In this document: positions 1 to 8,071 of the stretch, piece by piece
Position numbering within the stretch: position 1 is the stretch's first letter
Layout: the number at the start of each line of letters is the position of its first letter
Assembly (NCBI RefSeq): GCF_029840635.1
Contig: NZ_JAOCCU010000003.1
Location: 124,001-188,000, forward strand
Direction of reading: 5' to 3'
DNA length: 64,000 bases
Source: Mitsuaria sp. GD03876
GTDB lineage: Bacteria > Pseudomonadota > Gammaproteobacteria > Burkholderiales > Burkholderiaceae_C
Notes under the pieces: model-generated
The model's input: the letters and a program-made list of their open reading frames with translations, nothing else
Database searches by the model: none
Told to the model about the DNA's origin: nothing
Translations under genes and position numbers: made by a program

Positions 1-1130
1 CCATCCAGATCGGCATCACGTCGATCGGCGTGCTCAACGGCATCGTCGGCGAGGCGGCGCTGGCCGGCCCGCTGGCGGTCTGGCTGACCACGAACGGCGT
101 GCCCGCCGAGTACGCCAGCGCCGGCGCCACCGGGCTGGTGGTGCTGCTGATCACCTATTTCTCGATCGTGCTGGGCGAGCTCGTGCCCAAGCGGCTGGGC
201 CAGTCCAACCCGGAGGCGGTGGCGCGGCTCGTCGCGCGTCCGATCGCGGCGCTGGCGGTGGCGACGAAGCCCTTCGTGCGGCTGCTCTCGGGATCGACGA
301 ACGCGCTGCTGCGCTTGCTCGGCGTGAAGCCGGGGGCCGCGTTCAACGTGACCGAGGAAGAGATCCACGCGGTGCTCGCCGAGGGCACCAGCGCCGGCGT
401 GATCGAGTCCCACGAGCACGCGATGGTGCGCAACGTGTTCCGCCTGGACGATCGGCAGATCGGATCGCTGATGGTGCCGCGCGGCGACGTGGTGTGGCTC
501 GACGTGAACGACCCGATGGAGACGACGCTGGCGCGCATCGAGGCATCGGACCACGTGTTGTTCCCGGTGGTGCGCGGCGGGCTGCACGACATCGTCGGCG
601 TGGTGAACGCGCGGCAACTGCTGTCGGAGCTGCTGCGCCAGCGCCAGCCGCGGCTGGATGAGCGCCTGGCGCCGCCGCTGTACGTGCCGGAGACGATCAC
701 CGGCATGGAGTTGCTGGCCAACTTCCGCTCGTCGGCGGTGCACATGGCGTTCGTGATCGACGAGTACGGCGAGGTGCAGGGGCTGGTGACGCTGCATGAC
801 CTGGTGGAGGCGATCACCGGCGAATTCCAGCCGAGGGACCCGGCGTCGGCGTGGGCGGTGAAGCGCGAGGACGGGTCGTGGCTGCTGGACGGGCATATCC
901 CGGTGCCGGAGCTGAAGGACAGCCTGGGGCTGGACGCGGTGCCCGAGGAGGACCGCGGCCGGTATCACACGCTGAGCGGAATGATGATGCTGCTCACCGG
1001 CCGGCTGCCGCGGGAGGCGGACAAGGTCGATTGGGAGGGGTGGCGGTTCGAGATCGTCGACATGGACGGGAAGACGATCGACAAGGTGCTGGTGTCGCGG
1101 ATCCGGGAGGCGGGCGATGCGGTGGCGTGA
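1..1130 (+). CDS. CNNM/CorC (HlyC) family membrane protein, 5' truncated by window edge
   Basis: The reading frame is open from base 3, so the gene begins before the window; a GTG at base 30 is an internal valine. The visible part starts in the last transmembrane segments of the DUF21/CNNM membrane domain, with the family-typical stretch GELVPKRLG at about residues 58-66 of the visible frame. Two CBS repeats follow, then a C-terminal CorC/HlyC domain. In this family the protein sits in the inner membrane and is linked to magnesium or cobalt efflux and resistance; the historical haemolysin label is not supported. The stop overlaps the start of the next gene by 14 bases, so the two are probably cotranscribed. 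Family assignment is firm; the transported ion is not known. Confidence 0.9.
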   Translation, partial: IQIGITSIGVLNGIVGEAALAGPLAVWLTTNGVPAEYASAGATGLVVLLITYFSIVLGELVPKRLGQSNPEAVARLVARPIAALAVATKPFVRLLSGSTNALLRLLGVKPGAAFNVTEEEIHAVLAEGTSAGVIESHEHAMVRNVFRLDDRQIGSLMVPRGDVVWLDVNDPMETTLARIEASDHVLFPVVRGGLHDIVGVVNARQLLSELLRQRQPRLDERLAPPLYVPETITGMELLANFRSSAVHMAFVIDEYGEVQGLVTLHDLVEAITGEFQPRDPASAWAVKREDGSWLLDGHIPVPELKDSLGLDAVPEEDRGRYHTLSGMMMLLTGRLPREADKVDWEGWRFEIVDMDGKTIDKVLVSRIREAGDAVA

Positions 1131-1560
1131 GGCGGTCGTGCTGGTCGCGGTCGCGGGGGTGCTGGCGGGGTGCTCGGAGGGGTATCCCGGGGAGGACCGG
1201 GCGATCGTCAGCCCGTTCGACATGGGGAATGCGGAGCGGGTGGCGGAGTTGAACGTCGTCGGGAAGGACGCGCCGGGGGAGCGGTGGCGGTATGCGCTGA
1301 AGGACGGCTGCAGGCTGGAGGTGGAGCAAGGCAGCGGGAAGGAGAAGCGACGGATCGCGGTGACGCTCGCGCGGTCGATGGACGCGGAGGTGGTCTTCGA
1401 CAACGCGACGAAGACCTATGACGTGGCGGTGATCGATCGATCCGGGGATACCGCGAGGCCGGTGGCCACGGTGCTCAAGAGCGACAAGTGGACGTATGCG
1501 ACGCAGGGGGCGTTGTTGGTGGATTTGTTGATCCGCGACTGTGGAGTAAGTCGCCCCTAG
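1117..1560 (+). CDS. Small putative lipoprotein
   Basis: A 147-residue protein with a short basic N-terminus, a hydrophobic stretch and a lipobox (VLAGC) placing the lipidated cysteine at residue 19. This predicts an outer- or inner-membrane lipoprotein facing the periplasm. Residue 20 is serine, which favours outer-membrane sorting under the usual +2 rule. The mature part has no domain I recognise; two further cysteines (about residues 66 and 142) could form a disulphide. The ATG lies inside the end of the CorC-like gene in another frame, indicating translational coupling. Function unknown. Confidence 0.7.
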   Translation: MRWREAVVLVAVAGVLAGCSEGYPGEDRAIVSPFDMGNAERVAELNVVGKDAPGERWRYALKDGCRLEVEQGSGKEKRRIAVTLARSMDAEVVFDNATKTYDVAVIDRSGDTARPVATVLKSDKWTYATQGALLVDLLIRDCGVSRP

Positions 1561-1602
1561 CCTGGATCGCCCTGCCCTCACTCGGGCCAGTTGCGGCTGC
1601 CC

Positions 1603-1980
1603 TTATCGCTTGCGCGAACTGCTGCTGGCCAAGGCTTCGAGAACAGCCTTCGGGGCGGAGACGTTCCTGGCGTACTCCAGCGCGTCGGCCCCCCAATCGT
1701 TCTTGTGCCGCGGATCCGCACCGTGCTTGATCAGAAGCCTGATCACATCGGGATTCTTTCCGATCACCGCATTGATCAGCACCGAGCTCCCGTGATCTCC
1801 AACCGCGTGCAGGTCGGCTCCGTTGTCGATGAGCACGGCCACCGGCTCCAGTTCTCCCCAAGATGACACCGTGTGCAAAGGCGTGTCATTCATGAAGTTC
1901 CTTTGGGAGAGGTCGCTGATCAGTTCCCCATCCCAAGCGGCCGTCTTGCTGCATCGAAGCAGCACTTCTTCCAGTGTCAT
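1603..1980 (-). CDS. Ankyrin repeat protein
   Basis: A 125-residue protein with about three ankyrin repeats: NDTPLHTVSSWGE, the block with LIDNGADLHAVGDHG, and the block with LLIKHGADPRHKNDWGADAL. There is no signal peptide, so it is probably cytosolic and binds a protein partner. The frame stays open upstream to 2178, but that stretch is cysteine/arginine-rich and not ankyrin-like, so I place the start at the ATG at 1980; another ATG at 1998 is possible. It is the last gene of the low-GC minus-strand run behind the RHS toxin. Small ankyrin proteins are common among toxin-immunity genes, so an immunity role is possible but unproven. It converges with the upstream plus-strand lipoprotein gene. 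Confidence 0.7.
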   Translation of the reverse strand: MTLEEVLLRCSKTAAWDGELISDLSQRNFMNDTPLHTVSSWGELEPVAVLIDNGADLHAVGDHGSSVLINAVIGKNPDVIRLLIKHGADPRHKNDWGADALEYARNVSAPKAVLEALASSSSRKR

Positions 1981-2051
1981 TCGGGAATCCCGCCCCATCT
2001 CGCTAGCCGAGTCACCCAGCACTCCGAGGTCTATGCCTCTCGGTGACGTTG

Positions 2052-2072
2052 AAGGAGATCTGCGATCTCCTT
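2052..2072. terminator. 9-bp perfect hairpin, possible terminator
   Basis: AAGGAGATC and GATCTCCTT pair perfectly around a TGC loop, with a short T-run on the plus-strand side. It lies between the exported-protein gene ending at 2211 and the ankyrin gene. It could end minus-strand transcription or be a regulatory stem; the minus-strand T-run is only two bases, so a terminator role is weak. Confidence 0.3.
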
Positions 2073-2210
2073 TGCCACGCCGCGGCAGTACCGCCGCGCA
2101 CATGCCGCTTTTCCGACTATCCCATATGCATTTGGAGCACAAACGGCAGATATGGGGGTATTTTTGTTGGCACCCCAAGGTAGTTATTCTTGAAGCACTG
2201 CGCTTTCAAG

Positions 2211-2504
2211 CTATTCCACGCTTGAAATCGCGCGCTCAATGACGGCAAACTTCTCACCTTTCGAATGTGTGATGACGAGCATCAGGTCAACAGGCTCAGG
2301 TGATATCTGGTAGCAGCCGCCCTTTTCATCCAGATGAAAATGATTGTTGAACTGGGCGAATTCAACGGCATATGTTTGATATTCCGAACTATCTCTGCGC
2401 TTCAGCCAAATGGCTTCAGCATCAGCATAAAGCAGTGGCAGATCAGCCGCAAAGCTCACAACGGAAAACAAAAGGACAAGAAATAGTGACGCCTTAATCC
2501 GCAT
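2211..2504 (-). CDS. Small exported protein of unknown function
   Basis: A 97-residue protein beginning with a clear signal peptide (MRIKASLFLVLLFSVVSFAA, cleavage likely after the alanines at 19-20). The mature part is about 77 residues with one cysteine in the segment KGGCYQISPEP. I do not recognise a family. Its ATG overlaps the end of an open frame in 2494-2616, as if the two were once coupled. Base composition is clearly lower in GC than the flanking core genome. Within the RHS island it is best regarded as a candidate periplasmic immunity or accessory protein, on context alone. Confidence 0.55.
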   Translation of the reverse strand: MRIKASLFLVLLFSVVSFAADLPLLYADAEAIWLKRRDSSEYQTYAVEFAQFNNHFHLDEKGGCYQISPEPVDLMLVITHSKGEKFAVIERAISSVE

Positions 2505-2616
2505 GGTTTAGCCTCCGTTTCAAATCAACCAAAGCATCCTCAACGGCAGCAGCGTCAAGCCACTCCAATCGCTTGATTCGACGCAGCCCGCGGTTCTGAC
2601 AGATTCCGTTCAGACG
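2494..2616 (-). pseudogene. Possible 3' remnant of a lost gene
   Basis: Right after the TAA-TGA stops of the membrane-protein gene, the same frame reads on for about 40 codons with no ATG, ending in a helix-like segment (RIKRLEWLDAAAVEDAL) and a TAA that overlaps the ATG of the next gene (CATGCGGATTAA). A start-less frame that overlaps the next start by a few bases looks like the tail of a former gene joined here by deletion. The tail is short and the reading is an inference. Confidence 0.2.
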
Positions 2617-2619
2617 TCA

Positions 2620-2823
2620 TTACTCATCAGCATCTGAGTTCCCTCTGCGCTTGAAGATTCGCCAGATAAAGATCGTTATGGCAAAGACGACAACAGCGAT
2701 GTCAATGATCTGCCGAACCGACCAAAATTCCTCAACGGTTGCCAGACAACCAAATATCAAGACTACAAGCAACAGCCAGACATTGAGAGGAATCTTCTCT
2801 AGTGGCAATAAAAATGGCCCCAT
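2620..2823 (-). CDS. Small two-helix membrane protein
   Basis: A 67-residue protein with two hydrophobic segments (about residues 12-29 and 39-56) and a basic C-terminal tail, predicting a small inner-membrane hairpin protein. The start is the ATG at 2823, which has GGAG five bases upstream; a longer frame from a TTG at 2889 lacks such a site. It is followed by TAA-TGA. No family recognised. Small membrane proteins beside secreted toxins are often immunity proteins that act at the inner membrane, but here that rests only on location. Confidence 0.5.
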   Translation of the reverse strand: MGPFLLPLEKIPLNVWLLLVVLIFGCLATVEEFWSVRQIIDIAVVVFAITIFIWRIFKRRGNSDADE

Positions 2824-2900
2824 GTCAGCTCCACGCACAAAGATAACGACGTCAATATCGGTACCGGCCTGCGGTAGTCCTAGAGCCAATCAATAAAGCC

Positions 2901-3233
2901 TCACTCGACGGCGTCGAGCCGTTGATTCTTGAAGCGAAACGCAATACCTTCCAGCACGATCTCATTGCTTTGAACGTCGCGCGTCAAGACGATCATTTTC
3001 GAAGGATTGGCATCTACATAGGCCTGCAGGCGCTTCATCACCGCATCTTCGCCTAGACCAATCCATTCGCTATGAATCAGGCCCTTGAGCAGTTCAATGC
3101 GCTGAGCGGAAGTCTCAATGCTTGCTCTGTTGTATGTTGCTGTCAGGCCTTGGTCGAGAAGGCGATTGGCGAGAAATGCGCATAATACCAACAGCGCTGC
3201 GGCAACGAATCTCCAAGAGACCAGACTAGCCAT
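2901..3233 (-). CDS. Single-pass membrane protein, possibly immunity-like (Imm58-type)
   Basis: A 110-residue protein with one N-terminal transmembrane helix (about residues 6-24) and a soluble C-terminal domain. The start chosen is the ATG at 3233, preceded by GAGG at good spacing; a longer frame to 3260 adds nine residues. The layout of a short anchor, then a helical segment TYNRASIETSAQRIELL, then a small beta-rich end resembles, from memory, the Imm58 immunity family. This could not be checked by search. It ends the frame 26 bases after the stop of the upstream gene, within the low-GC tail of the RHS island. Confidence 0.5.
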   Translation of the reverse strand: MASLVSWRFVAAALLVLCAFLANRLLDQGLTATYNRASIETSAQRIELLKGLIHSEWIGLGEDAVMKRLQAYVDANPSKMIVLTRDVQSNEIVLEGIAFRFKNQRLDAVE

Positions 3234-3259
3234 TATTTCGCCTCGGTTGTACGCGAACA

Positions 3260-3808
3260 CTATATTTCGGACCGGCTGTTATCCACGATCGATTTCGCCC
3301 TCAGCGACGCGCAAAACGCGTCCTCCACGCCCGACGCATAATCAAGCAGCAAATGATGAACCGATGGGTATTGATCAGCCTCGACCAACTCCGCGCCATC
3401 AATGACCTGAATGGCATCAGAGCCAGGAGATACACAGATATCGCGACAGTCTGACCGACCAATCGTCAACAGCTCAGGTCGATAGCGAGATCGGCCCAGA
3501 TGTTTCGCCCCCAGGCAATGAGCACCATTAGGGCTAATCAATTCCGTAGTCGACAACACGAAGGCGTGAGTCATTGGACCAAGCAACTGCTCGAAGTCAG
3601 GTGCAACGCCGGAAGTATTAATTCTCCTCTTCCAATTCAAGGTCAATTCTTCCGCTCGCCGCTGCGCTTCGCCAGCGGGGATCCGCTCAAGCTCCGCACG
3701 ACGCTCCAAATATCCTTTGCGAGCAGCCGTCGTTTTAAAAATCGACTTTCCGAAGATCGAGGCGGCTGCAGCGAGCATGATGAGCCCGAGGTACCACACG
3801 CTCAGCAT
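3260..3808 (-). CDS. Membrane-anchored protein of unknown function in RHS island
   Basis: A 182-residue protein with an N-terminal hydrophobic helix (about residues 3-20), a charged helical stretch rich in Glu/Arg, and a mostly soluble C-terminal domain with several cysteines. The C-terminal part (YPSVHHLLLDYASGV) has some flavour of SMI1/KNR4-type immunity proteins, but the match is too weak to name. AAGGA abuts the ATG, so the precise start may be slightly different. It lies in a close-packed minus-strand series with its neighbours, suggesting cotranscription behind the RHS genes. Confidence 0.5.
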   Translation of the reverse strand: MLSVWYLGLIMLAAAASIFGKSIFKTTAARKGYLERRAELERIPAGEAQRRAEELTLNWKRRINTSGVAPDFEQLLGPMTHAFVLSTTELISPNGAHCLGAKHLGRSRYRPELLTIGRSDCRDICVSPGSDAIQVIDGAELVEADQYPSVHHLLLDYASGVEDAFCASLRAKSIVDNSRSEI

Positions 3809-3837
3809 TCCTTGAATTGGTCATGCATATTCGCGGT

Positions 3838-4338
3838 TCATTTCATGAAGATCTGGATCGCTGCCCTGATCCCATCAGTCGATTGATCCCAACGCCGAAA
3901 GATGGACGCGGGAGATGACGAGAACTCGAGTGAGAACAGGCACCCATCGATTGCGAAAACTTCAAAACGCAATTGGTCTTCAGACGCCTTCACGATGCCA
4001 TGGGCGATGCGATGTTCGGATACATCGCCTGCGATGCTCAGTCGATTGGAGAGTCTGATCACGCGCCATCGCCAGTCTCGATAGAGATTAACCTCTTCAC
4101 CATCCTTGTGGCGTTGCACCATTCCTGTGCACTTCATTTGCCGCGCGAATCTCACCTGGTCCTGAGCAGAAAGCCGGGACATCAACTCGCTCAGAACTGC
4201 CTGCTCCCACGGGAAAAACTGCTCAAACTGCAGAAGTTGGCGGTCAACTGCACTTTCAATTAAACGCCTAAGAAACCCGTGCATCGTCGATATCCGCGGT
4301 GAGAAGAATATTTCGTATGCCGCATCCCTACTCTTCAA
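3838..4338 (-). CDS. Hypothetical soluble protein of the RHS island
   Basis: Up to 166 residues, no signal peptide or transmembrane helix. It starts either at a TTG (4338) that overlaps the stop of the upstream gene, suggesting translational coupling, or at the ATG at 4284, giving 148 residues. The middle holds MVQRHKDGEEVNLYRDWRWR followed by a strand-rich half. I recall unnamed proteins with a similar QRH...GKEVNLY block next to secreted-toxin genes, but cannot name the family. Probably cytosolic; an immunity function is inferred from its place only. Confidence 0.45.
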   Translation of the reverse strand: MKSRDAAYEIFFSPRISTMHGFLRRLIESAVDRQLLQFEQFFPWEQAVLSELMSRLSAQDQVRFARQMKCTGMVQRHKDGEEVNLYRDWRWRVIRLSNRLSIAGDVSEHRIAHGIVKASEDQLRFEVFAIDGCLFSLEFSSSPASIFRRWDQSTDGIRAAIQIFMK

Positions 4339-4915
4339 TCTTTGCGCGCTTGGATAGCACTAGAACTGACCCGACCACGAAAAGGATGGCAGCGGTGCCC
4401 CCTTTGACAAGCTCGTCAATCCACGAGTGCTCCCTGGACATCAAGGGCAACACGCTTCCGTCAGGGTTAACGACGTATCGAAAGGAGCTGATGCGCGAAT
4501 GCACGTCGTCACGCAGACGCAACTCCATGTCCCAGACGTTGCCTTCGCGTCTCACTGCTAGAAGGTCCCCACCGTCAAAGCCCTGGTGCACCAGTTCCGC
4601 GCGCCATCTTTCCATCGTTTCGCGGTTGTTGGCGGATGGGATCAGGGTGAACATGGCCGAAGAGAACTTGAGGTCCTGATCGGCCCGCACGACATTCACG
4701 GCACCTTCTCGCCATTCCTGGATTGAGACGTTTGCCGCCCGAGTCGGACATTGCGTGGCATTGCAGTCAGGCTTTGGGAAAACCAACACCTGAAACTGAT
4801 CATCTGACTGCTTCTCCGCTCGCAAATTGGGTAGTTCATTCCCCGGAAATAAAAAAAGGGTGACCGAAACGATGACCAAAACTATTCCAACGAGTCGAAA
4901 CTTCGCCACACCCAT
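4328..4915 (-). CDS. Bitopic membrane protein of unknown function
   Basis: A 195-residue protein with a transmembrane helix at each end (about residues 8-24 and 170-188) and a loop of roughly 145 residues between them, probably periplasmic. Two cysteines sit in PKPDCNATQCP. The topology of two helices bracketing a soluble loop recalls DUF3592-like immunity proteins, though I cannot confirm membership. It overlaps the next gene downstream by 11 bases if that gene starts at TTG 4338. It lies in the low-GC tail downstream of the RHS toxin and may protect the membrane or periplasm. Confidence 0.5.
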   Translation of the reverse strand: MGVAKFRLVGIVLVIVSVTLFLFPGNELPNLRAEKQSDDQFQVLVFPKPDCNATQCPTRAANVSIQEWREGAVNVVRADQDLKFSSAMFTLIPSANNRETMERWRAELVHQGFDGGDLLAVRREGNVWDMELRLRDDVHSRISSFRYVVNPDGSVLPLMSREHSWIDELVKGGTAAILFVVGSVLVLSKRAKIEE

Positions 4916-5272
4916 ATAAATCGAAATTGGATTTCAAAGCCGCCACGATCAGGAACTCGATCGCCGGCATCGCATCGCGTGTCTAGCAGCGTCAGTCACA
5001 TCTAAAGCTCAAGCTCAAGCTCCCCATGTTGCAGCCCGTAAGGTCCATCAATTGCCGCCTAGAGGAGATGTCTGGCCGCCCCAATTCATCCATCCATTCG
5101 AAGCTGGCATTATGGCACGTAGCTCCGCCGAAGCACCCATCCGCCATAGTTGCAGGCATTTTTCTGAGGCTTGGCGCGGAATTGCGAAGCGTTGAAGGAG
5201 GCCGCCCCCTTGGCTGAAATGTTTTCTCCAGAGGTCCATTTGGCCCAAAGCCCAGCCCCTCGATCAAAGGAA
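4916..5272 (-). other. Gene-poor block with overlapping short frames, possible dispersed repeat or decayed gene
   Basis: About 357 bases without a convincing gene. Three overlapping minus-strand frames are open here: 4992-5285 (97 codons, ending NMGSLSLSFRCD), 5048-5248 and 5110-5328. None has a clear ribosome binding site, and the upstream ends run into the immunity gene that stops at 5273. Short stretches such as GGWVLRRSYVP and MDELGRPDISSRR look familiar to me as recurrent junk-frame translations near RHS or intergenic repeats in other proteobacteria, which would make this a dispersed repeat, but that is memory only. The alternative is a frameshifted immunity or toxin fragment. Confidence 0.3.
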
Positions 5273-5662
5273 TCAATATTCCCAAAATGGTTTGCCATTG
5301 CCATTTTCAGAGGCCTGAGAAAGAACATTCGTTAGATTTTCAAAAATATTAGGCGCACCTTTTATGGAAAGCCAGTTAATTTGACCGAATTGATCCATAT
5401 CAAGTTTGATTTCCAGTCCATCGACCGAAACTGTGTAACTAACTTCCTCGACTAGTGGTGCCTTTTTCAAAGCATCCGTTGTCGGTCGCGGGTATGGAAA
5501 CACCATGATTGAGAAATCTTCGGGACATCCACCAATCCGTTGCAACGGAATAATTACGCTTCGCAATTGACTCACCGCATCGACGTCGGCTACTTTCTCC
5601 AGTTCATCGGAGATTGCGGGCAACAGATCGGTGAGAATGTCTGATAACTGAATGTTTTGCAT
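5273..5662 (-). CDS. Putative immunity protein for the RHS toxin tip
   Basis: A 129-residue acidic cytosolic protein with no signal or membrane segment. It begins 9 bases after the toxin stop codon, with GAGGAAG ahead of the ATG, the classic position of a cognate immunity gene. The sequence is a helical N-terminal third followed by a strand-rich domain (VEEVSYTVSVDGLEIKLD). I do not recognise the family. Function is inferred from position and size: it should bind and block the C-terminal tip of the RHS protein just upstream. Its low GC matches the tip rather than the RHS body. Confidence 0.6.
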   Translation of the reverse strand: MQNIQLSDILTDLLPAISDELEKVADVDAVSQLRSVIIPLQRIGGCPEDFSIMVFPYPRPTTDALKKAPLVEEVSYTVSVDGLEIKLDMDQFGQINWLSIKGAPNIFENLTNVLSQASENGNGKPFWEY

Positions 5663-5671
5663 GACACTTCC

Positions 5672-8068
5672 TCACGATCCAGGACGATACGGGAATTCGA
5701 TGGTTACACCCTTTGAATTGGTGGCCACAAAATGCGGACAATCGTGATTGAGACCTCCCGGCAAGTCTGGATGGCCAAAGGGATGCTCTTCAACGTAGCC
5801 TCCGCTTCCATAGCCTCCAAAATTCGGAGGGTTATATTTGCGGAAGAAATCAGCCCACACCGGGCCGTTTTTGAAACCGCTGCCGCCCGGTGGATTAAAG
5901 TTATTCTTCCAAGGAATGGGCGTCGTGTTCGCTGGCGTGAGCCCCGCCCACACATACGCGGCCGCCTGTGCACCCGCTCTGGAAGCGGTTGCTTTGCATT
6001 TAGAGCAATATTCTTCAACCGTGGTTGGCGCGCTTTTGGAAACATTTGGATCGACCGGCGTCGACTGTAGCGGCGGACTAACCGGATGCTGGCTCGCCCA
6101 CCACACCGCTCCGACGAGCAGGGCCTCTCCCACATATGGCGCGGCAGGGATAAGACACATAGGGCAAAGCCCGCTGGCATCAGTCCCGCTGACTGGGTTT
6201 CCACCCACATAGGCGTAGGTATTGATGCCCCCATTCAGTCCGATGGGATCACTCTGAACATACCTCCCCGTCGTCCCGTCATAGTCCCGGAAGTAGTTGT
6301 AGTTCAGCCCGGATTCCTTGTCAGCGAATTGTCCGGGGAAGCGCAGGTTGAAGGCGATGGCGCCGAGGCCGCTGGGGTTCTCTTCCGCCGCCGTCGATCC
6401 GAACGGCTCGCTGATCCAGCGCCAGCGCAGCGCGCTGTTCTTGTCGATCAGCATGCGCGGCGCGCCGAGGTGGTCGGCGTAGACGTGCAGCACCTGCGGA
6501 TCCGCCGCGGCGCCGTTGAGCACCGCCACCGGCAAACCGCCCAGCCACACGAATTCCTGGTTCGGCGCGGTCGTGCCGTACTCGCCCAGCAGTTGCCCGC
6601 CCTGGTCATAGACGAAATGCGTCGTCTGCGATCCGTTCTTCCGGATCCGCTGGCCGCCCGCGTCGTAGCTGTAGTACCAGGTCACCGCGCCCTTCGTGAG
6701 CGAGCCCATGCGGTTGTCGAGCCGGTACGTGGTCGTGTACGCCAAGCCGGTATCGCTCAGCGTGTTGCCCGTCGCGTCGTAGCCGAAGCTGCGCGTCGGG
6801 TTGCTGATGCTGTCCAGCCGGTTGCTCGTCGCGGACGTCGAGTAGCTCCGCGCGGTCCCGTTGAGCGTCACCCCCGTCCGATTCCCGTTGGCGTCGTAGC
6901 CGATGGTCCAGCTCGCTGACGGCGTGACGATGCCGGTCAGGCGGCCCATCTCGTCGTAGCTGAAGCTCTGGTTCATCGCCTGCGCCGCGGCCGTGGCTTG
7001 ACCCGTCGCCGCATCCAGGTGCGTGTAGCTGACGATCCGATCCGCCGCGTCGTAGGTGATGTCGCGCACCACGCCCAGCAGCGGGTAGCGCACCAGGCGC
7101 CCGTACTGGTCGTAGACCCGCTCTTGCAGCTTCGTTCCGCTGGCCATGTGCATCAGCCAACTGCGCACGGCGCCGAAAGGCTCCCACTGGATCCCGCTGA
7201 TCAGCGGCTGCGCGGGGCTCGCGGCGTCCTTGGCGATGCTCATCGCCGTCGGGTAACCCTCGGCGTAGGTGATCGTCAGCACACGGCCCGACGGGTACGT
7301 GATGCTGGTGATGTGATCCGCTCGGTCGTAGCCGTAGCGGGTCGTGAACGTCGCCGTGCCCACGGTCTGGATCACCGCGACCACCCGGCCGTTGCCGTCG
7401 TAGCCGTACTTCGTGTTCCCCGCCGAGCCCGTGGCCGTCGTGAGGCGGCCGATGCCGTAGCCGAAGTCGCCGCCGGTCTGGTCGTAGGTCCACGTGTATG
7501 GCAACGACTGCCCGCTGAGCGTGTACGTCGCCGACGTCATCCGGTTGAGGTCGTCGTAGACGTAGGTACCGAGCACGCCACGGCTGTCCGTTCGCGTGAG
7601 CAGGTTGCCGTTGGGGTCGAAGGTACTGTTGGCGGTGCCGGTGTCGGGGCTGACCAGTTGCGTGAGGTCACCCAGCCCGTTGCGCTGGTACGAGGTCACC
7701 AGGCTCCGGGGATCGGTGACCTGCTTCAGCTGGTCGAGACCGTCGTAGCCCAACGCCGTCACGCCGTTGCGGGCGTCGGTGTTGGTCTTCACCCGGTCCA
7801 GCGCGTCGTACGCATTGGTCGTCGAGAAGCCGAATCCCGAGACCCCCTTGGCCTTGATGACCTTGGTCGGATTGCCCTTGGCGTCGTACTCGTAGTCGGT
7901 GACCGGCGCCGGAGAGACCGGCGGAGGCGGCAGCGCGGCGTGCGCCGTCATCGCCGCCAGCAACGTGGAGACGCCCACCGCCGTGGCTGCCGTGATCGAA
8001 ATGATCGAGTCCTTCGCGGACGCGATCCCGCCCCGGCGCTGCTCGCGCCTGCCGATGCTGTGCTTCAT
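5672..8068 (-). CDS. RHS repeat protein with C-terminal toxin tip
   Basis: A 798-residue exported RHS/YD-repeat protein. A signal peptide lies at about residues 20-45 (ending MTAHAA). YD repeats such as YDAKGNPT, YDALDRVK and YDANGNRT fill residues 57-600, forming the usual beta-cage. The RHS core signature DPIGLNGG starts at residue 607 (about base 6250). The last 160 residues form a variable tip with the segment HPFGHPDLPGGLNHDCPHF; its histidines and cysteine suggest a nuclease-like or metal-binding toxin, but I cannot name the fold. GC falls visibly in the tip. The immunity gene follows at once. The protein starts 3 bases after another RHS protein ends, and has no PAAR or VgrG partner in view, so export is by Sec, with release by an unknown route. 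Confidence 0.85.
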   Translation of the reverse strand: MKHSIGRREQRRGGIASAKDSIISITAATAVGVSTLLAAMTAHAALPPPPVSPAPVTDYEYDAKGNPTKVIKAKGVSGFGFSTTNAYDALDRVKTNTDARNGVTALGYDGLDQLKQVTDPRSLVTSYQRNGLGDLTQLVSPDTGTANSTFDPNGNLLTRTDSRGVLGTYVYDDLNRMTSATYTLSGQSLPYTWTYDQTGGDFGYGIGRLTTATGSAGNTKYGYDGNGRVVAVIQTVGTATFTTRYGYDRADHITSITYPSGRVLTITYAEGYPTAMSIAKDAASPAQPLISGIQWEPFGAVRSWLMHMASGTKLQERVYDQYGRLVRYPLLGVVRDITYDAADRIVSYTHLDAATGQATAAAQAMNQSFSYDEMGRLTGIVTPSASWTIGYDANGNRTGVTLNGTARSYSTSATSNRLDSISNPTRSFGYDATGNTLSDTGLAYTTTYRLDNRMGSLTKGAVTWYYSYDAGGQRIRKNGSQTTHFVYDQGGQLLGEYGTTAPNQEFVWLGGLPVAVLNGAAADPQVLHVYADHLGAPRMLIDKNSALRWRWISEPFGSTAAEENPSGLGAIAFNLRFPGQFADKESGLNYNYFRDYDGTTGRYVQSDPIGLNGGINTYAYVGGNPVSGTDASGLCPMCLIPAAPYVGEALLVGAVWWASQHPVSPPLQSTPVDPNVSKSAPTTVEEYCSKCKATASRAGAQAAAYVWAGLTPANTTPIPWKNNFNPPGGSGFKNGPVWADFFRKYNPPNFGGYGSGGYVEEHPFGHPDLPGGLNHDCPHFVATNSKGVTIEFPYRPGS

Positions 8069-8071
8069 GGC

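Noticed and set aside
1981-2178. N-terminal extension of the ankyrin protein
   Set aside because: Open but not ankyrin-like, with a hairpin at 2052-2072; better read as leader or intergenic sequence.
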